Shown here piece after piece: positions 45,407 through 57,547 of a stretch of 64,000 bases of DNA. The notes under the pieces were generated by a model. It made no database searches and had not been told where the DNA came from. It saw only the letters and a list, made by a program, of their open reading frames with translations. The stretch is from Burkholderiaceae bacterium. Its GTDB lineage: Bacteria; Pseudomonadota; Gammaproteobacteria; Burkholderiales; Burkholderiaceae_E. Each line of letters opens with the position of its first letter. Position 1 is the first letter of the stretch. A program made the translations under genes and the position numbers. Location: assembly GCA_027493945.1 (NCBI GenBank), contig JAOSJU010000001.1:1364001-1428000 (forward strand), written 5' to 3'.

Positions 45407-46166
45407 TCGACGATGCCTCCGCGAGCATTCTACGGCCCTCGAAATACGCGCGTATCCACGGATCGGCACTCGCGGCCACCCGCTCGAGCGTGCCGTCGGC
45501 CACCACGCGCCCCTGCCCGAGCACGACGACGCGCTGCGCGATCGACGCGAGCGTGTCGAGATCGTGCGTCACCAGCAGCACGGTGATCCCGAGATCGCGG
45601 CACAGCGACGCGAGCAGCGCGTCGAAAGCACGCGCGGTGATCGGGTCCAGCCCCGCGGTCGGCTCGTCGAGGAACAGCACCTCGGGTTCGAGCGCGAGCG
45701 CGCGCGCGATCGCCGCGCGCTTGCGCATGCCGCCCGAGAGCTCGCTCGGCCGCTTCGTGCCTGCCTGCGGCGCCAGCCCGGCCATCGACAGCCGCAGGTC
45801 AACCAGCGGGCCGACGAGATGGGCGGGAATGCCGCCGTGCTCGAGCATCGGCGTGGCCACGTTGCCGGCCACGGTCAGCGACGAGAACAGCGCGCCGTCC
45901 TGGAACATCACCCCGATCCGGCGCCGCAGCGCGGTCAGCTCGCGCGCCGACGCCGCCCAGACGTCGGTGCCCAGCAGCCGGATGCGTCCCGCGTCCGGCC
46001 GCTGCAGCCCGATGATCTCGCGCAACAGCACCGACTTGCCGCTGCCGCTGCCGCCCACCAGCGCGACCAGCTCGCCGCGCGCGATCACCAGGTCGACGCC
46101 GTCGTGCACCCGCTGCGCGCCGAAGCGCGTGCGCACCGCCTCGATCTCGATCACCGGCCCGCTCAA
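45396..46166 (-). CDS. mlaF: ABC transporter ATPase MlaF-like
   Basis: 256 residues. Walker A GGSGSGKSVLLR; signature LSGGMRKRAAIARAL; Walker B VLFLDEPTAGLDP; switch His in LLVTHDLDTL. The start is TTG overlapping the mlaE stop (TTGA), supported by AGGAG seven bases upstream; GTG 46154 is an alternative. It drives the MCE lipid transporter with MlaE. Confidence 0.92.
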   Translation of the reverse strand: MSGPVIEIEAVRTRFGAQRVHDGVDLVIARGELVALVGGSGSGKSVLLREIIGLQRPDAGRIRLLGTDVWAASARELTALRRRIGVMFQDGALFSSLTVAGNVATPMLEHGGIPAHLVGPLVDLRLSMAGLAPQAGTKRPSELSGGMRKRAAIARALALEPEVLFLDEPTAGLDPITARAFDALLASLCRDLGITVLLVTHDLDTLASIAQRVVVLGQGRVVADGTLERVAASADPWIRAYFEGRRMLAEASSNGA

Positions 46167-47299
46167 AGCCCGAGCTCCTGCAGCAGCACCGCGAACAGCG
46201 CGTCGAGCAGGATCACCGCGACGATGCCCTGCACGACCGTGGACGTGGTGTTGATCCCGATCGACCGGGTGTCGCGGCTCACCGACAGGCCCATGCGGCA
46301 GCCGATCACCGCGATGAACAGCGCGAACACCGGCGCCTTTACCAGCCCGATCACGAAATGACGCGGCGCGAGCGCGTCGTGCAAACGGTCCACGAAAGTG
46401 GCCGGCGTGATGTCGAGCATGCGCTCGGCGATGACGATCGCGCCCAGCGCTCCCATCAGGTCGCCGACGAACACCAGCAGCGGCAGCGACAGCACCAGCG
46501 CCAGCACGCGCGGCACCACCAGCACCTGCTCGGCCGACAGTCCGAGCGTGCGGATCGCGTCGATCTCCTCGGTGAGCTTCATCGTGCCCAGCTGCGCGGT
46601 GAACGCGGCGCCCGAGCGGCCGGCGACGATGGTGGCGACGATCAGCGGCGAGAACTCGCGCGCCAGCCCCAGCGCCACGCCGTCGACGACGAAGATGTTC
46701 GCCCCGAACTTCTCGGCCTGCAGGCCGAGCAGGTAGGCCACCACGAGGCCGATCAGGAAGCTCACCAGCGCGACCACCGGGATGGCGGTCACGCACACCT
46801 GGGCGAGTTGCGCGGCCAGCTCGCGGCGGCGCAGGATCGCCGGTCGCGCGACTGCGCGGGCCAGCCCGACGATCACGCGGCCGAGGAAGTCGAGGTGGCC
46901 GTGCAGCAGCTCCATCAGCTGCAGGCTCGACGCGCCGAGCTGGCCCAGGGCGCCGCGGGGGCGCTGCGGAGCGACCGGCTGCAGCTCGGGCAGCCGCTGG
47001 CGCACGAGCTCGACGATGCGCACCTGCGCGCCGCCGAAGCCGCGCAGGGCGACCTCCGCGGCCGGCACGCCGCCCTGCGCAAGATGGCGCCACAGCAGCA
47101 GGGCCGCCGCGGTGTCGATCTCCGCGAGGCGAGAACCCTCGACCGCGACCGGGCGGCGCCAGGCGCCGGCCGCGACCGGCAACGCGCGCAAGGCCGCGTC
47201 GAGCTCGGCAAGATGCGCCAGCCGCCAACTGCCCGCCAGCCGAAGCACGCTGCCATCGGCACCGTGCTCGAGCAGACAGCTGGCGTCGGCGGGGTTCAT
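46163..47299 (-). CDS. mlaE: MCE transporter permease MlaE with N-terminal STAS domain
   Basis: 378 residues. The first 100 form a STAS-like domain (LAGSWRLAHLAELDAALRAL; GSRLAEIDTAAALLLWRHLA). The rest is the MlaE permease with the classical FGANIFVVDGVALGLAREFS, PLIVATIVAGRSGAAFTAQL and GTMKLTEEIDAIRTLGL motifs and about five helices. The STAS fusion replaces the separate MlaB subunit of E. coli. First gene of the four-gene operon. Confidence 0.94.
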   Translation of the reverse strand: MNPADASCLLEHGADGSVLRLAGSWRLAHLAELDAALRALPVAAGAWRRPVAVEGSRLAEIDTAAALLLWRHLAQGGVPAAEVALRGFGGAQVRIVELVRQRLPELQPVAPQRPRGALGQLGASSLQLMELLHGHLDFLGRVIVGLARAVARPAILRRRELAAQLAQVCVTAIPVVALVSFLIGLVVAYLLGLQAEKFGANIFVVDGVALGLAREFSPLIVATIVAGRSGAAFTAQLGTMKLTEEIDAIRTLGLSAEQVLVVPRVLALVLSLPLLVFVGDLMGALGAIVIAERMLDITPATFVDRLHDALAPRHFVIGLVKAPVFALFIAVIGCRMGLSVSRDTRSIGINTTSTVVQGIVAVILLDALFAVLLQELGL

Positions 47300-47416
47300 C
47301 GCGCGGGCAACCGGGGCGGCGCAGTGTGGCCGTGGCGGGTCTCGTCAGCTTGGGACACTAACATAGGGGGCAGATGCGCACCGCAGGCTTGCGGCGCGCC
47401 GCGAACAGGGGACCCG

Positions 47417-48058
47417 GTGAGCGACGAGGCGGCTGCAGTTCCCGCATGGATGGCGTGGCGCCGGGCCGAGCGCAGCCGGCTGATCGCGGCGCGGCTGGCC
47501 ATGCCGGCCCGGGCACGGCGCGAATGCGCGCGCCTGATCGGCGCCGCGCTCGACCGCTTGCTGCCCGAGCCCGCCGGTCTGGTCGTCGCGGTCTACTGGC
47601 CGATCCGCGGCGAACCCGACCTGCGGGCGTGGATCGACTCGATCCGCAGCCGCGGCGCGCGTTGCGCCCTGCCGGTCGTCGCCGCCCGCGGCGCACCGCT
47701 CGTGTTTCGCGAATGGAGCGCCGACGCGCGCCTCGTTCCCGGCGTCTGGAACATCCCGGAGCCGGCAGACGGCGAAGCGCTCGCGCCGCAGGTAGTGATC
47801 GCCCCGCTGGTCGGCCACGACCGCCGCGGTTACCGCCTCGGCTATGGGGGCGGCTACTACGACCGCACCCTCGCCGCCTGCGCCGCGCGGCCCTTCGCGA
47901 TCGGCGTCGGCTACCGTGCCGCGGGGCTCGCCGGCTTCGAGCCGCAGCCGCACGACATCCCGATGGACGCGATCGTGCACGAGGGCGGAGCGAGCCTTCA
48001 CGGCCATGAAGATCCCACCAGGCTGCCCACTTTTGTGGTGGGACCTGAAAAGCCTTGA
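47417..48058 (+). CDS. 5-formyltetrahydrofolate cyclo-ligase
   Basis: 213 residues, GTG start (MSDEAAAVPAWMAWRRAERS). Substrate/ATP motif RLGYGGGYYDRTLAAC, and PQVVIAPLVGHDRRGYRLGY. It converts 5-formyl-THF to 5,10-methenyl-THF. It stands 57 bases before the methyltransferase/MetF-like module and near a formate-THF ligase, so three or more folate-C1 enzymes are clustered. Divergent from mlaE. Confidence 0.93.
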   Translation: MSDEAAAVPAWMAWRRAERSRLIAARLAMPARARRECARLIGAALDRLLPEPAGLVVAVYWPIRGEPDLRAWIDSIRSRGARCALPVVAARGAPLVFREWSADARLVPGVWNIPEPADGEALAPQVVIAPLVGHDRRGYRLGYGGGYYDRTLAACAARPFAIGVGYRAAGLAGFEPQPHDIPMDAIVHEGGASLHGHEDPTRLPTFVVGPEKP

Positions 48059-48115
48059 CATCCCACTGGCGATCCACTCAAATCGGTCGTCGATAGGCAA
48101 CAGGCTGGTACGGGT

Positions 48116-49523
48116 GTGCAGGTGGAGGCCGACACGCTGCTGCGCGAAATCGTCGAATACTGCCGCAGGGCAGGCGTCGCCGAGTCGACGTTCGGGCGAT
48201 TCGCGGTCAATGACGGCAAGTTCGTCAACCGGCTGCGCGACGGCGGGCGGATCACGACGGCCACCGCCGAGCGGGTGCGCCGCTTCATTGCCAACGACGC
48301 GCGCGCCGGCGCGCGCAACGGCCGCGGCTTCCTGATCGACGCGCCGCCCGGCGCGCCGCTGCCGATGCCGCGGATCGACCCGCAGGAACCACCAGCGCAC
48401 GCCGACCGCAATTTCCGCTTCTTCGACAACCGGCAGAAGTACCAGCTCTTCGTCAGTACCTGCTCCGAGAAAGCGGTGGTGGCGCAGCGCGTGGCGATGG
48501 AACTGGTCAACATCCACCCGACGCCGCCGGCGGTGCGCATCTTCGACGCCGGCTTCGGCGACGGCACGGTGCTGGTGCGCGTGATGCGCGCGATGCACAA
48601 GCGCTTCGCGACGATGCCGTTCTACATCGTCGGCAAGGAAATCAGCGTCGAGCACGTGAGGCTCACTCTCGAGAGGATGGCCGATCGCTTCTTCGAGCAT
48701 CCGGCCACGGTGCTCGTGCTCACCAACCTGAACTACACCGAAGCGCCGTCGCTGGCGCCGGCCTCGATGGCCGCGGCCACCACGCTCGTCTGGCACGAGG
48801 TCGCGCTCACCGGCGCCACTTCGCACGACTTCGAGGAGCAGATCGCCGCGCTCGGCCCGTTCCTCGCCGAGAACTGGCGCGTGAACATCGACCCGGCCAC
48901 CGGCAACCCGGTCTACGCGCGGCCGACGGTGCTGGTCCTGTATCGCGACGATCACCGCTTCCTGCTCGAATCGGTGATCCCGAAGCGCGGCGGCAGCGAG
49001 GCCGGCTACGACCTGGTCATCGCGTCGCAGCCGTACCGCGCGCGCGCCGACCTGCGCTTCAAGGCCTCGCGCGTGATCGCGCCGCTGGCGCGCAGCCTGG
49101 CTCCGGGCGGGCGGCTGCTGGCGATCCATTCGCGCGGCGACGATCCCGGACTCGGAGATCCTGCAGAAGATGTGGCCCGGCGAGAACCCGTTCGTCCACG
49201 ATCGCCACCAGATGCTCAAGGCGGTGAAGGAGGCGCTCGGCGCGGCTGCGCGCGGCCTGAATTTCAACGCCTATTCCGACGCGCGCTCGCTGTTCCGGTT
49301 CGACATGCACGCGCTGCCCACCGAGCTGTCGGCGTCGATCGGCACCTCGATGCTGTTCGCCGCCCGGAACGCCGCGATCTACGTCGGCCAGATCGACGAC
49401 GCGCGGCTCGAGAGCGCGATGGGCGACCGGCGCTACCTCGAGATCACCGGCGAGGTGCTGCACCGCTACAACGGGCTGTGGTTCCAGGACGAGTCGTACA
49501 TCATTTCGCGGCATCGCGACTGA
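48116..49523 (+). CDS. Class I methyltransferase-like protein, copy A (frameshifted)
   Basis: About 469 residues after joining near 49152 (GDDPG joins SEILQKMWPGENPFVHDRHQ). It has an N-terminal winged-helix-like segment (residues 1-65: LLREIVEYCRRAGVAESTFG), then a Rossmann methyltransferase domain with FDAGFGDGTVLVRVMRAMHK and a conserved NRQKYQLFV entry motif. It is a close paralogue of copy B, which lacks the N-terminal extension. A function cannot be assigned. It is followed after 11 bases by a MetF-like gene. GTG 48116 is used; GTG 48122 is possible. Confidence 0.8.
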
Positions 49524-49534
49524 AGGACGGGAGC

Positions 49535-50473
49535 ATGGATCTCGGGCACGCGACGGCAGGCGCTGCCGCTACGATCGCCGACACGAGTCTGCGCGAGGCC
49601 ATCGCGCGGCTCGCGCGCACCGCGTCGATCGAAACCTCCACCCGCAACGTGGCCGACGTCGCCGGCTACGCGCGGATGCTGCCGCCAGGCAGCGACGTCT
49701 ACATCACCTTCCTGCCCGGCACGCCGTACCACCACATCCTGAGCACGGCAACCCGGCTGCGGCAGGTCGGCCTGAATCCGGTGCCGCACCTGGCGGCGCG
49801 GCGGTTCGCGAGCGCGGCGGCGGTGGCCGACTTTCTCGCGCGGCTGCGCGACGAGGCCGGCGTCGCCCGCGTGCTGCTGGTGGCCGGCGACAGCGACGCC
49901 ACGGCCGGCCCGTTCGACTCGAGCCTGCAGGTGCTCGAGACCGGCGTGTTCGAGGCCTGCGGCATCCGCAGCATCGGCGTGGCCGGCTACCCGGAAGGCC
50001 ACCGGCGCATTTCGCAGCAGGCGCTCGACGATGCGCTCGAGCGCAAGACCCGCTACGCCGACGCGCACGGGCTCGAGCTGTTCGTCGTCTCGCAATTCTG
50101 CTTCGAGCCGCAGCGCGTGCTCGACTGGCTCGCGCGGCTGCGCGCGCGCGGCGTCACGCTGCCGGTGCGCGTCGGCGTGGCGGGCCCGGCCAGCGTGCGC
50201 ACGCTGCTCGCGTACGCGCTGCGCTGCGGAATCGGCGCCTCGATGAAGGCGCTGGGCTCCCAGCCGGTGTCGCTGAACCGCATGCTCGCGCGGCACGGCC
50301 CGGACGATCTCGCGCGCGCCGTCGCGCCGCAGGCCGACGCGCTCGGCGTCGCCGGGCTGCACCTGTTCGCCTTCGGCAATTTCGCCGACTCCGCGCAATG
50401 GATCCGCGAAACCGCGGCCGCCCGCGTCGGTCCCGAAAACGGCAGCGCCGGTTCCGACGCCGCCCGCGGCTGA
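49535..50473 (+). CDS. Short MetF-like methylenetetrahydrofolate reductase, copy A
   Basis: 312 residues from [20 protein letters not shown]. The TIM-barrel MetF pattern is visible: the catalytic-type Glu in ASIETSTRN, the [13 protein letters not shown] folate-side strand, [15 protein letters not shown] with the flavin-side Asp, then [20 protein letters not shown] and [20 protein letters not shown]. It is diverged from classical MetF but keeps its order of motifs. Paired with methyltransferase copy A and convergent with fhs (4-base gap). Confidence 0.85.
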   Translation: MDLGHATAGAAATIADTSLREAIARLARTASIETSTRNVADVAGYARMLPPGSDVYITFLPGTPYHHILSTATRLRQVGLNPVPHLAARRFASAAAVADFLARLRDEAGVARVLLVAGDSDATAGPFDSSLQVLETGVFEACGIRSIGVAGYPEGHRRISQQALDDALERKTRYADAHGLELFVVSQFCFEPQRVLDWLARLRARGVTLPVRVGVAGPASVRTLLAYALRCGIGASMKALGSQPVSLNRMLARHGPDDLARAVAPQADALGVAGLHLFAFGNFADSAQWIRETAAARVGPENGSAGSDAARG

Positions 50474-50477
50474 GGGA

Positions 50478-52143
50478 TCAGAACAGCCCGACCACCTTGC
50501 CATCGACCAGGTCGATGCCGTCGGCCGACGGCACCTTCGGCAAGCCGGGCATCGTCATGATGTCGCCGCAGACCATCACCACGAAACCGGCTCCCGCCGC
50601 CAGGCGCACCTCGCGGATGTTCAGCACGTGCCCCTCGGGGGCGCCGCGCAATTTCGGGTCGGTGGAGAACGAATACTGCGTCTTGGCCACGCAGACCGGG
50701 AAGCGCCCGTAGCCGTCCTCCTGCAGCTTGCGGATGCGCGCGCGCACCTTGCTGTCGGCAGTGACTTCGGAGGCGCGATAGACCGTCTTCGCGACCTTTT
50801 CGATCTTCTGCCACAGCGGATCGTCGTCTTCGTAGACGAAGGCCGGCCGGCCCGGCGTGCCGCACAGCGCGACCACCGCGCGCGCGAGATCGGCGGCGCC
50901 GCGGCCGCCCTCGGCCCAGTGGTTCGCGGTGATCGTCTCGACGCCGAGCCTGGCCAGCCGCTCGCGCACCGCCTCGATCTCGTCGGCCGAATCGAAGGCG
51001 AAGCGGTTGATCGCCACCACCGCGGGCAGCCGGTAGACCTTGCGCAGGTTCTCGACGTGGCGCTCGAGGTTCGCCGGGCCCTTGGCGAGCGCCTTCATGT
51101 TCTCGTGGTCGAGTTCGCGCGGGTCGACTCCGCCGTGGTACTTGATCGCGCGGATCGTGGCGACGAGCACCGCGACGTCGGGCATCAGGCCGCTGCTGCG
51201 GCACTTGATGTCGAGGAACTTCTCGGCGCCGAGGTCGGCGCCGAAGCCCGCCTCGGTGACCACGTAGTCGGCCAGCTTCAGCGCCGAGCGCGTGGCGATC
51301 ACCGAATTGCAGCCGTGCGCGATGTTGCCGAACGGGCCGCCGTGGATCAGCGCGGGGTTGTTCTCCAGCGTCTGCACCAGGTTGGGCTTGAGCGCGTCCT
51401 TCAGCAGCACGGTCATCGCACCGTGGGCCTTCAGGTCGCGCGCGCGCACCGGGCGCCCGTCGCGGGTCGAGGCGACGACGATCTCGCCCAGCCGCGCCCT
51501 CAGGTCGTCGAGCGAAGTGGCCAGGCAGAAGATCGCCATCACCTCGGAAGCGACGACGATCTCGAAGCGATCTTCGCGCGGATACCCGTTCGCCGTGCCT
51601 CCGAGCCCCACCACGATCTCCCGCAGCGCCCGGTCGTTCATGTCGACGACGCGCCGCCACTCGATGCGGCGCGGATCGATGTCGAGCTCGTTGCCGTGCG
51701 CGATGTGGTTGTCGATCAGCGCCGCCAGCAGGTTGTTCGCGAGGCCGATCGCCGAGAAGTCGCCGGTGAAGTGCAGGTTGATGTCCTCCATCGGCACCAC
51801 CTGCGCGTGCCCCCGCCGGCCGCACCCCCTTCATGCCGAACACCGGCCCCATCGACGGCTCGCGCAGGCAGATCAGCGCCTTGCGGCCGATGCGGTTCAG
51901 CGCGTCTCCCAGGCCCACGGTGGTGGTCGTCTTGCCCTCGCCGGCCGGCGTCGGGCTGATCGCGGTGACCAGCACCAGCTTGCCGTCGGGGCGGTCGCGC
52001 AGCGACGCCAGGTAATCGAGCGAGATCTTCGCCTTGTAGTGGCCGTAGGACTCGACGTGCTCCTCGGGAATGCCGAGCTTCTCGAGGGCGATGCGCGAGA
52101 TGCGCTGCATCTTCGCGGCCTGCGCGATCTGGATGTTCGACAC
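50478..52143 (-). CDS. fhs: Formate-tetrahydrofolate ligase Fhs (frameshifted)
   Basis: About 556 residues after repair. The start is GTG 52143 ([20 protein letters not shown]). ATP loop [20 protein letters not shown]; after [11 protein letters not shown] two one-base deletions near 51808-51832 break the frame, which resumes as [20 protein letters not shown]. Further signatures [20 protein letters not shown] and [17 protein letters not shown]. It makes 10-formyl-THF from formate and ATP. The start codon touches a three-unit octamer repeat that occupies the ribosome-binding region. Confidence 0.94.
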
Positions 52144-52166
52144 GGTGACTCGGTGACTCGGTGACT
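52143..52166. repeat. Octamer tandem repeat at the fhs start
   Basis: CGGTGACT is repeated three times, followed by a degenerate fourth unit (CGGTAGCT). It spans the region where the fhs ribosome binding site should be, between the metA stop and the fhs GTG. No Shine-Dalgarno sequence is visible there. Confidence 0.75.
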
Positions 52167-52173
52167 CGGTAGC

Positions 52174-53116
52174 TCAGAAATCGGCGTGCATGGCGCCCGC
52201 CGGAATATCGCCCGGGTGGAACGGGGGTGACCTGGTAGACGAGATAGTTCAGCCAGTTCGCGAACAGCAGGTTCGCGTGGCCGCGCCAGCGCACCAGCGG
52301 CGGGCGCGACGGATCGTCGTCCGGGTAATAGTTGCGCGGCACGTCGATCGGCAGGCCCCTGGCGACGTCGCGGTCGTATTCGGCCTTCAGCGTGAGCGGA
52401 TCGTACTCGGAGTGGCCGGTGACGAAGACGTGCCTGCCGTCGCTGGAGCCCACGAGATAGACGCCCGCGTCGTCGGATTCGGCGAGGATCGCGACCTCGC
52501 GGACCCGTTCGATGTCGGCGCGGCGCACCTCGGTGTGCCGCGAATGCGGCGCGAGGAAGACGTCGTCGAAGCCGCGCAGCAGCCGGTCGGTGGGCGCGAG
52601 CGTGCGATGCTCGAACACGCCGAACATCTTGCGCGGCAGCGGGTGCTTCGGGATGCCGTAGCGGCGATACAGCGCCGCCTGCGCGCCCCAGCAGATGTTC
52701 ATCGTCGAGGAGACCGCCTCGTCGGCCCAGTCGATGATCGCCGCGACCTCGGGCCAGTAATCGACCTCCTCGAACGGCATCTGCTCGACCGGCGCGCCGG
52801 TGATCACGAGACCGTCGAACTTCTCGTGGCGCACCTGCTCGAACGTGGAGTAGTGCTCGAGCAGGTGCTCGGCCGCCACGTTCTTCGACTCATGGGTGGC
52901 GGTGTGCAGCAGCGTCACGTCGATTTGCAGCGGGGTGTTGCCGAGCAGCCGAAGCAGCTGCGTCTCGGTGGCGACCTTCGTCGGCATCAGGTTGAGGATC
53001 GCCACGCGCATCGGACGGATGTCCTGGCGCGCGGCGCGCTCCTCGCCCATCACGAAGACGTTCTCGCGCTCGAGCACGGCTCGGGCGGGGAGCGTCGACG
53101 GGATCCTGACCGGCAT
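52174..53116 (-). CDS. metA: Homoserine O-acyltransferase, MetA family (frameshifted near C-terminus)
   Basis: About 313 residues; starts [20 protein letters not shown]. Catalytic Cys in [16 protein letters not shown], and the His-Glu region [20 protein letters not shown]. This is the MetA fold, which acylates homoserine with succinyl- or acetyl-CoA. Near 52222, in a run of five G, the frame slips; the other frame gives [18 protein letters not shown] and a stop at 52174. Read straight through it would fuse to the fhs region, an artefact. Whether it prefers succinyl or acetyl cannot be told here. Confidence 0.92.
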
Positions 53117-53181
53117 GATCGGCTCCGGCTACGGCCTTTTTCGCGTCGGGCGGGTGCGCAACGCCCCCGCCTCGACCCTGC

Positions 53182-54473
<1,292 letters not shown>

Positions 54474-54508
54474 CGAACGTCCCCTTGTGAATGTGGTTCG
54501 TAAACGGG

Positions 54509-55408
54509 TCAGCCGCTCGCCATATTAGCCGGCTCCTCCGCGCTGCGGGAGAGCCATTGCGCCGTCGGGGTCATGCCGCCGAACGCGAACAGGTGCAGCG
54601 AGAGCGGATCGAGCGCCGGATGGGCCAGGCGCGCCCTGGCGACCTCGCGGATCACCTCCGCCGGATCGTGGGTCGCGGCGAGCCGGGTCAGCGAGCCGAG
54701 CCGCCCCTTCAGCGCCCGCAGCGAGTTGCCGATGCCGCACTGCACACCCAGCTTGAGCAGCCGCGCGACCGAGGTCGGCCCGGCCACCCCGATGCGCAGC
54801 GGCAAGTCGACGCCGCCAGCGCGCAGCTCGCCCGCCCAGCGGGCAATCTGCGCGCCGTCGAAGCAGAACTGCGACACCACGAACAACCGCAGCCCGTGGC
54901 TTCGCGCATGGCCGAGCTTGAGCTCGAGATCCTCGCGCAGGACCGCGTCGGGGATCCGCGGATGGCCCTCCGGATAGCCGCAGACGCCCGCCTGCGCGAA
55001 GCCGCAGTCCTGCGGCAGCCCGCTGCGCAGCAACTCGAGGCTCGAGCGGAACGGGCCGGCGGGCTCGCGCAGGTCTCCGCCCACCAGCAGCACCGCTTCC
55101 GCGCCGCGCCGGCGCAGCTCGCCCAACAGCTCGCGGGCCGCGGCAGCGCTGGCGAGGCGTCGCGCCACCACGTGCGGCACTGGCGCCAGGCCCAGTTCGC
55201 GCGCGCGCGAGGTCGCGGCGATCATCGCCGGTGCGCCGAGATTCGGGGTCCACGGGATGAACACCTGGCGCCCCTTCGCCAGAGCAACCGCGTGGTCCAG
55301 TTCGCGCGCGGCAATCTCGACCGAGGCACCGGACAGCAGTTCGCGCACGGCCGCGGCGACGCCGGGAGTCCGGGACGGGGATGTGGATGGGGATGAGGAC
55401 GGCATCAT
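54509..55408 (-). CDS. Short MetF-like methylenetetrahydrofolate reductase, copy B
   Basis: 299 residues from [20 protein letters not shown]. Same motif order as copy [106 protein letters not shown]. Clearly paralogous to copy A though diverged. Its start is 26 bases from the end of a 278-bp inverted-repeat element that separates it from methyltransferase copy B. Confidence 0.87.
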   Translation of the reverse strand: MMPSSSPSTSPSRTPGVAAAVRELLSGASVEIAARELDHAVALAKGRQVFIPWTPNLGAPAMIAATSRARELGLAPVPHVVARRLASAAAARELLGELRRRGAEAVLLVGGDLREPAGPFRSSLELLRSGLPQDCGFAQAGVCGYPEGHPRIPDAVLREDLELKLGHARSHGLRLFVVSQFCFDGAQIARWAGELRAGGVDLPLRIGVAGPTSVARLLKLGVQCGIGNSLRALKGRLGSLTRLAATHDPAEVIREVARARLAHPALDPLSLHLFAFGGMTPTAQWLSRSAEEPANMASG

Positions 55409-55433
55409 GTTCGCGGCCTGCCGCGGCGAGTCG

Positions 55434-55711
55434 CTAGTGTCGTGAGTTGCAAATACGTGGCGTCGAGACGGGTCGAAACGGCGTGGGAACAAGGCGCGCG
55501 AGTGGGTCGATACCGGGTGGTATCGACCCGCTTGCGCAACGCAGTGCCCACGCCGTTTCGACCCGCCCCGCAGGGGTTCGACCAGACGGCGCCCTCGCAC
55601 GCCCGACCGCCATGGCAGATACCACCCGGTATCTGCCATGGCGGATCGGCCGCACGATCATCACCGTCTGGTCGAATCTCGACACCACGCATTTGCAACT
55701 CACGACACTAG
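55434..55711. mobile_element. 278-bp TA-flanked inverted-repeat element (candidate IS630-type MITE)
   Basis: Terminal inverted repeats of about 35 bp start CTAGTGTCGTGAGTTGCAAA at both ends with two mismatches. CTAG at each end fits TA duplication, and the first bases resemble the IS630 ends at 8080 and 9246. Inside are two long hairpins whose tips are GATACC-GGGT-GGTATC and its exact reverse complement, plus a small CCCCGCAGGGG stem, so the whole could fold as a cloverleaf. It codes for nothing convincing. Its right CTAG supplies the TAG stop of methyltransferase copy B. Confidence 0.75.
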
Positions 55712-56890
55712 AAGCTGCGGCGCCGCGAGATGCCGAAGGCCTCGTCCCAGAACCACAGGCCCCCGTGCCGGCGCAGGACCTCGCGGGTGACTTCGAGATA
55801 GCGGCCCGAGGCGAGCGCCTGCTCGAGCCGGGCATCCTCGATCTGCCCCACGTAGACCGCCGCGTTCCGGGGCCGCGAACAGCGTCGAGGTGCCGATCGA
55901 ACCCTCGATTTCGGCCGGCAGCGTGTGCATCTCGTGCCGGAACAGCGCGCGCTCCTCGGGATTGGCGCTGAAGTTGAACGACCTCGCCGCCGGGCCGAGC
56001 GCCTCGCGCACCGCCTTGAGCACCTGGTGGCGGTCGTGGACGAACGGATTCTCGCCGGGCCAGACACCCTGCAGGATCTCCTGGCCCGGGTCGGCGCCGT
56101 GCGACTGCACGATCAGCAGGCGCCCGTCCGGGCCGAGCGCCTTCGCCAGCGGGGCGAGCACGCGCGAAGCCTTGAACTCGAGCGGCGCGCGCAGCCGGTA
56201 GGGCTGCGACGCGATGACCAGGTCGTAGTCGGCACGCGTCGAGCCGCGTCGCGGAATCACCGAGTTGAGCAGGAAGCGGTGGTCTTCGCGATAGATCACC
56301 AGCACCGCCGGCCGCTCGTAGCCGAGCGCGCCGGTGGCCTTGTTCACCACGGTGCCCCAGTTCCCGGCGAGCAGCGGCTGCAGGTCGGTGATCTGCTTCT
56401 CGAACTCGCGCGCGGTGGTGCCGGTGAGCGCGACCTCGTGCCAGTTCAGCGTCGAGGCGGCGGTGACCGACTGCGGGTTCAGCCACGGCGCTTCGCGGTA
56501 GTAGAGGTTGGTGATCACCAGCACCGTCGACGGGTGCTCGAAGAAGCGGTCGGGCGTCTTCTCGAGCGTCAGCCGCACGTCCTCGAGGCTGATCTCCTTG
56601 GCGACGACGTAGAACGGCAAGGTCGGATAACGCAGGTGCATCGAGCGCATCACGCGCGTGAGCACCGTGCCGTCGCCGACGCCCGCGTCGAACATCCGGA
56701 TCGCCGGCGGCTTCGGATGGATGTTCTGCAGTTCGCGCTCGACCCGTTCGGCCACCGCCCATTTCTCGGTGCAGGTGTTCACGAACATCAGGTACTTCTG
56801 GCGATTGTCGTAGAAGCGGAAGCTGGTTCGGGAATCGCCGTCGATCGGCGCCACGTCGCGTTCGACCAGTGCTGCGCTCGATGTCTGCAT
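55708..56890 (-). CDS. Class I methyltransferase-like protein, copy B (frameshifted)
   Basis: About 394 residues, starting MQTSSAALVERDVAPIDGDS with AGGAGG eight bases upstream. Motif I FDAGVGDGTVLTRVMRSMHL; entry motif FYDNRQKYLMFVNTCTEKWA; shared KEISLEDVRLTLEKTPDRFF, YDLVIASQPYRLRAPLEFKA and WPGENPFVHDRHQVLKAV. Near 55875 (GTSTLFAA to RNAAVYVGQIEDARLEQALA) one base shifts the frame. Same family as copy A without its N-terminal domain. A divergent spacer of 189 bp separates it from the MaoC-like gene. Confidence 0.82.
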
Positions 56891-57079
56891 GCTGCGATCC
56901 CTCCTGCGTGGCCGCTCCTGCCGGACGATTCAATCGGCGCGGTGCGCCAGTGTCAACCCACTTCGAACCCACGCGGATAATGGGAAGATTCTTGGGCTCC
57001 CTCCCCGCGAAGTGGGAACCGGACACGACTTTTCGGGCGAGAATGGGCGCCCGAACGAACCGACCGCAAAGGCAGCCCG

Positions 57080-57531
<452 letters not shown>

Positions 57532-57547
<16 letters not shown>

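Noticed and set aside
51716-53116. MetA fused to Fhs sequence
   Set aside because: A slip in a run of five G near 52222 removes the metA stop; the other frame gives a natural C-terminus at 52174.
55442-55711. Short proteins encoded on both strands of the cloverleaf-like element
   Set aside because: Both strands give the same PRICNSRH-type ends because the element is palindromic; no ribosome binding site.
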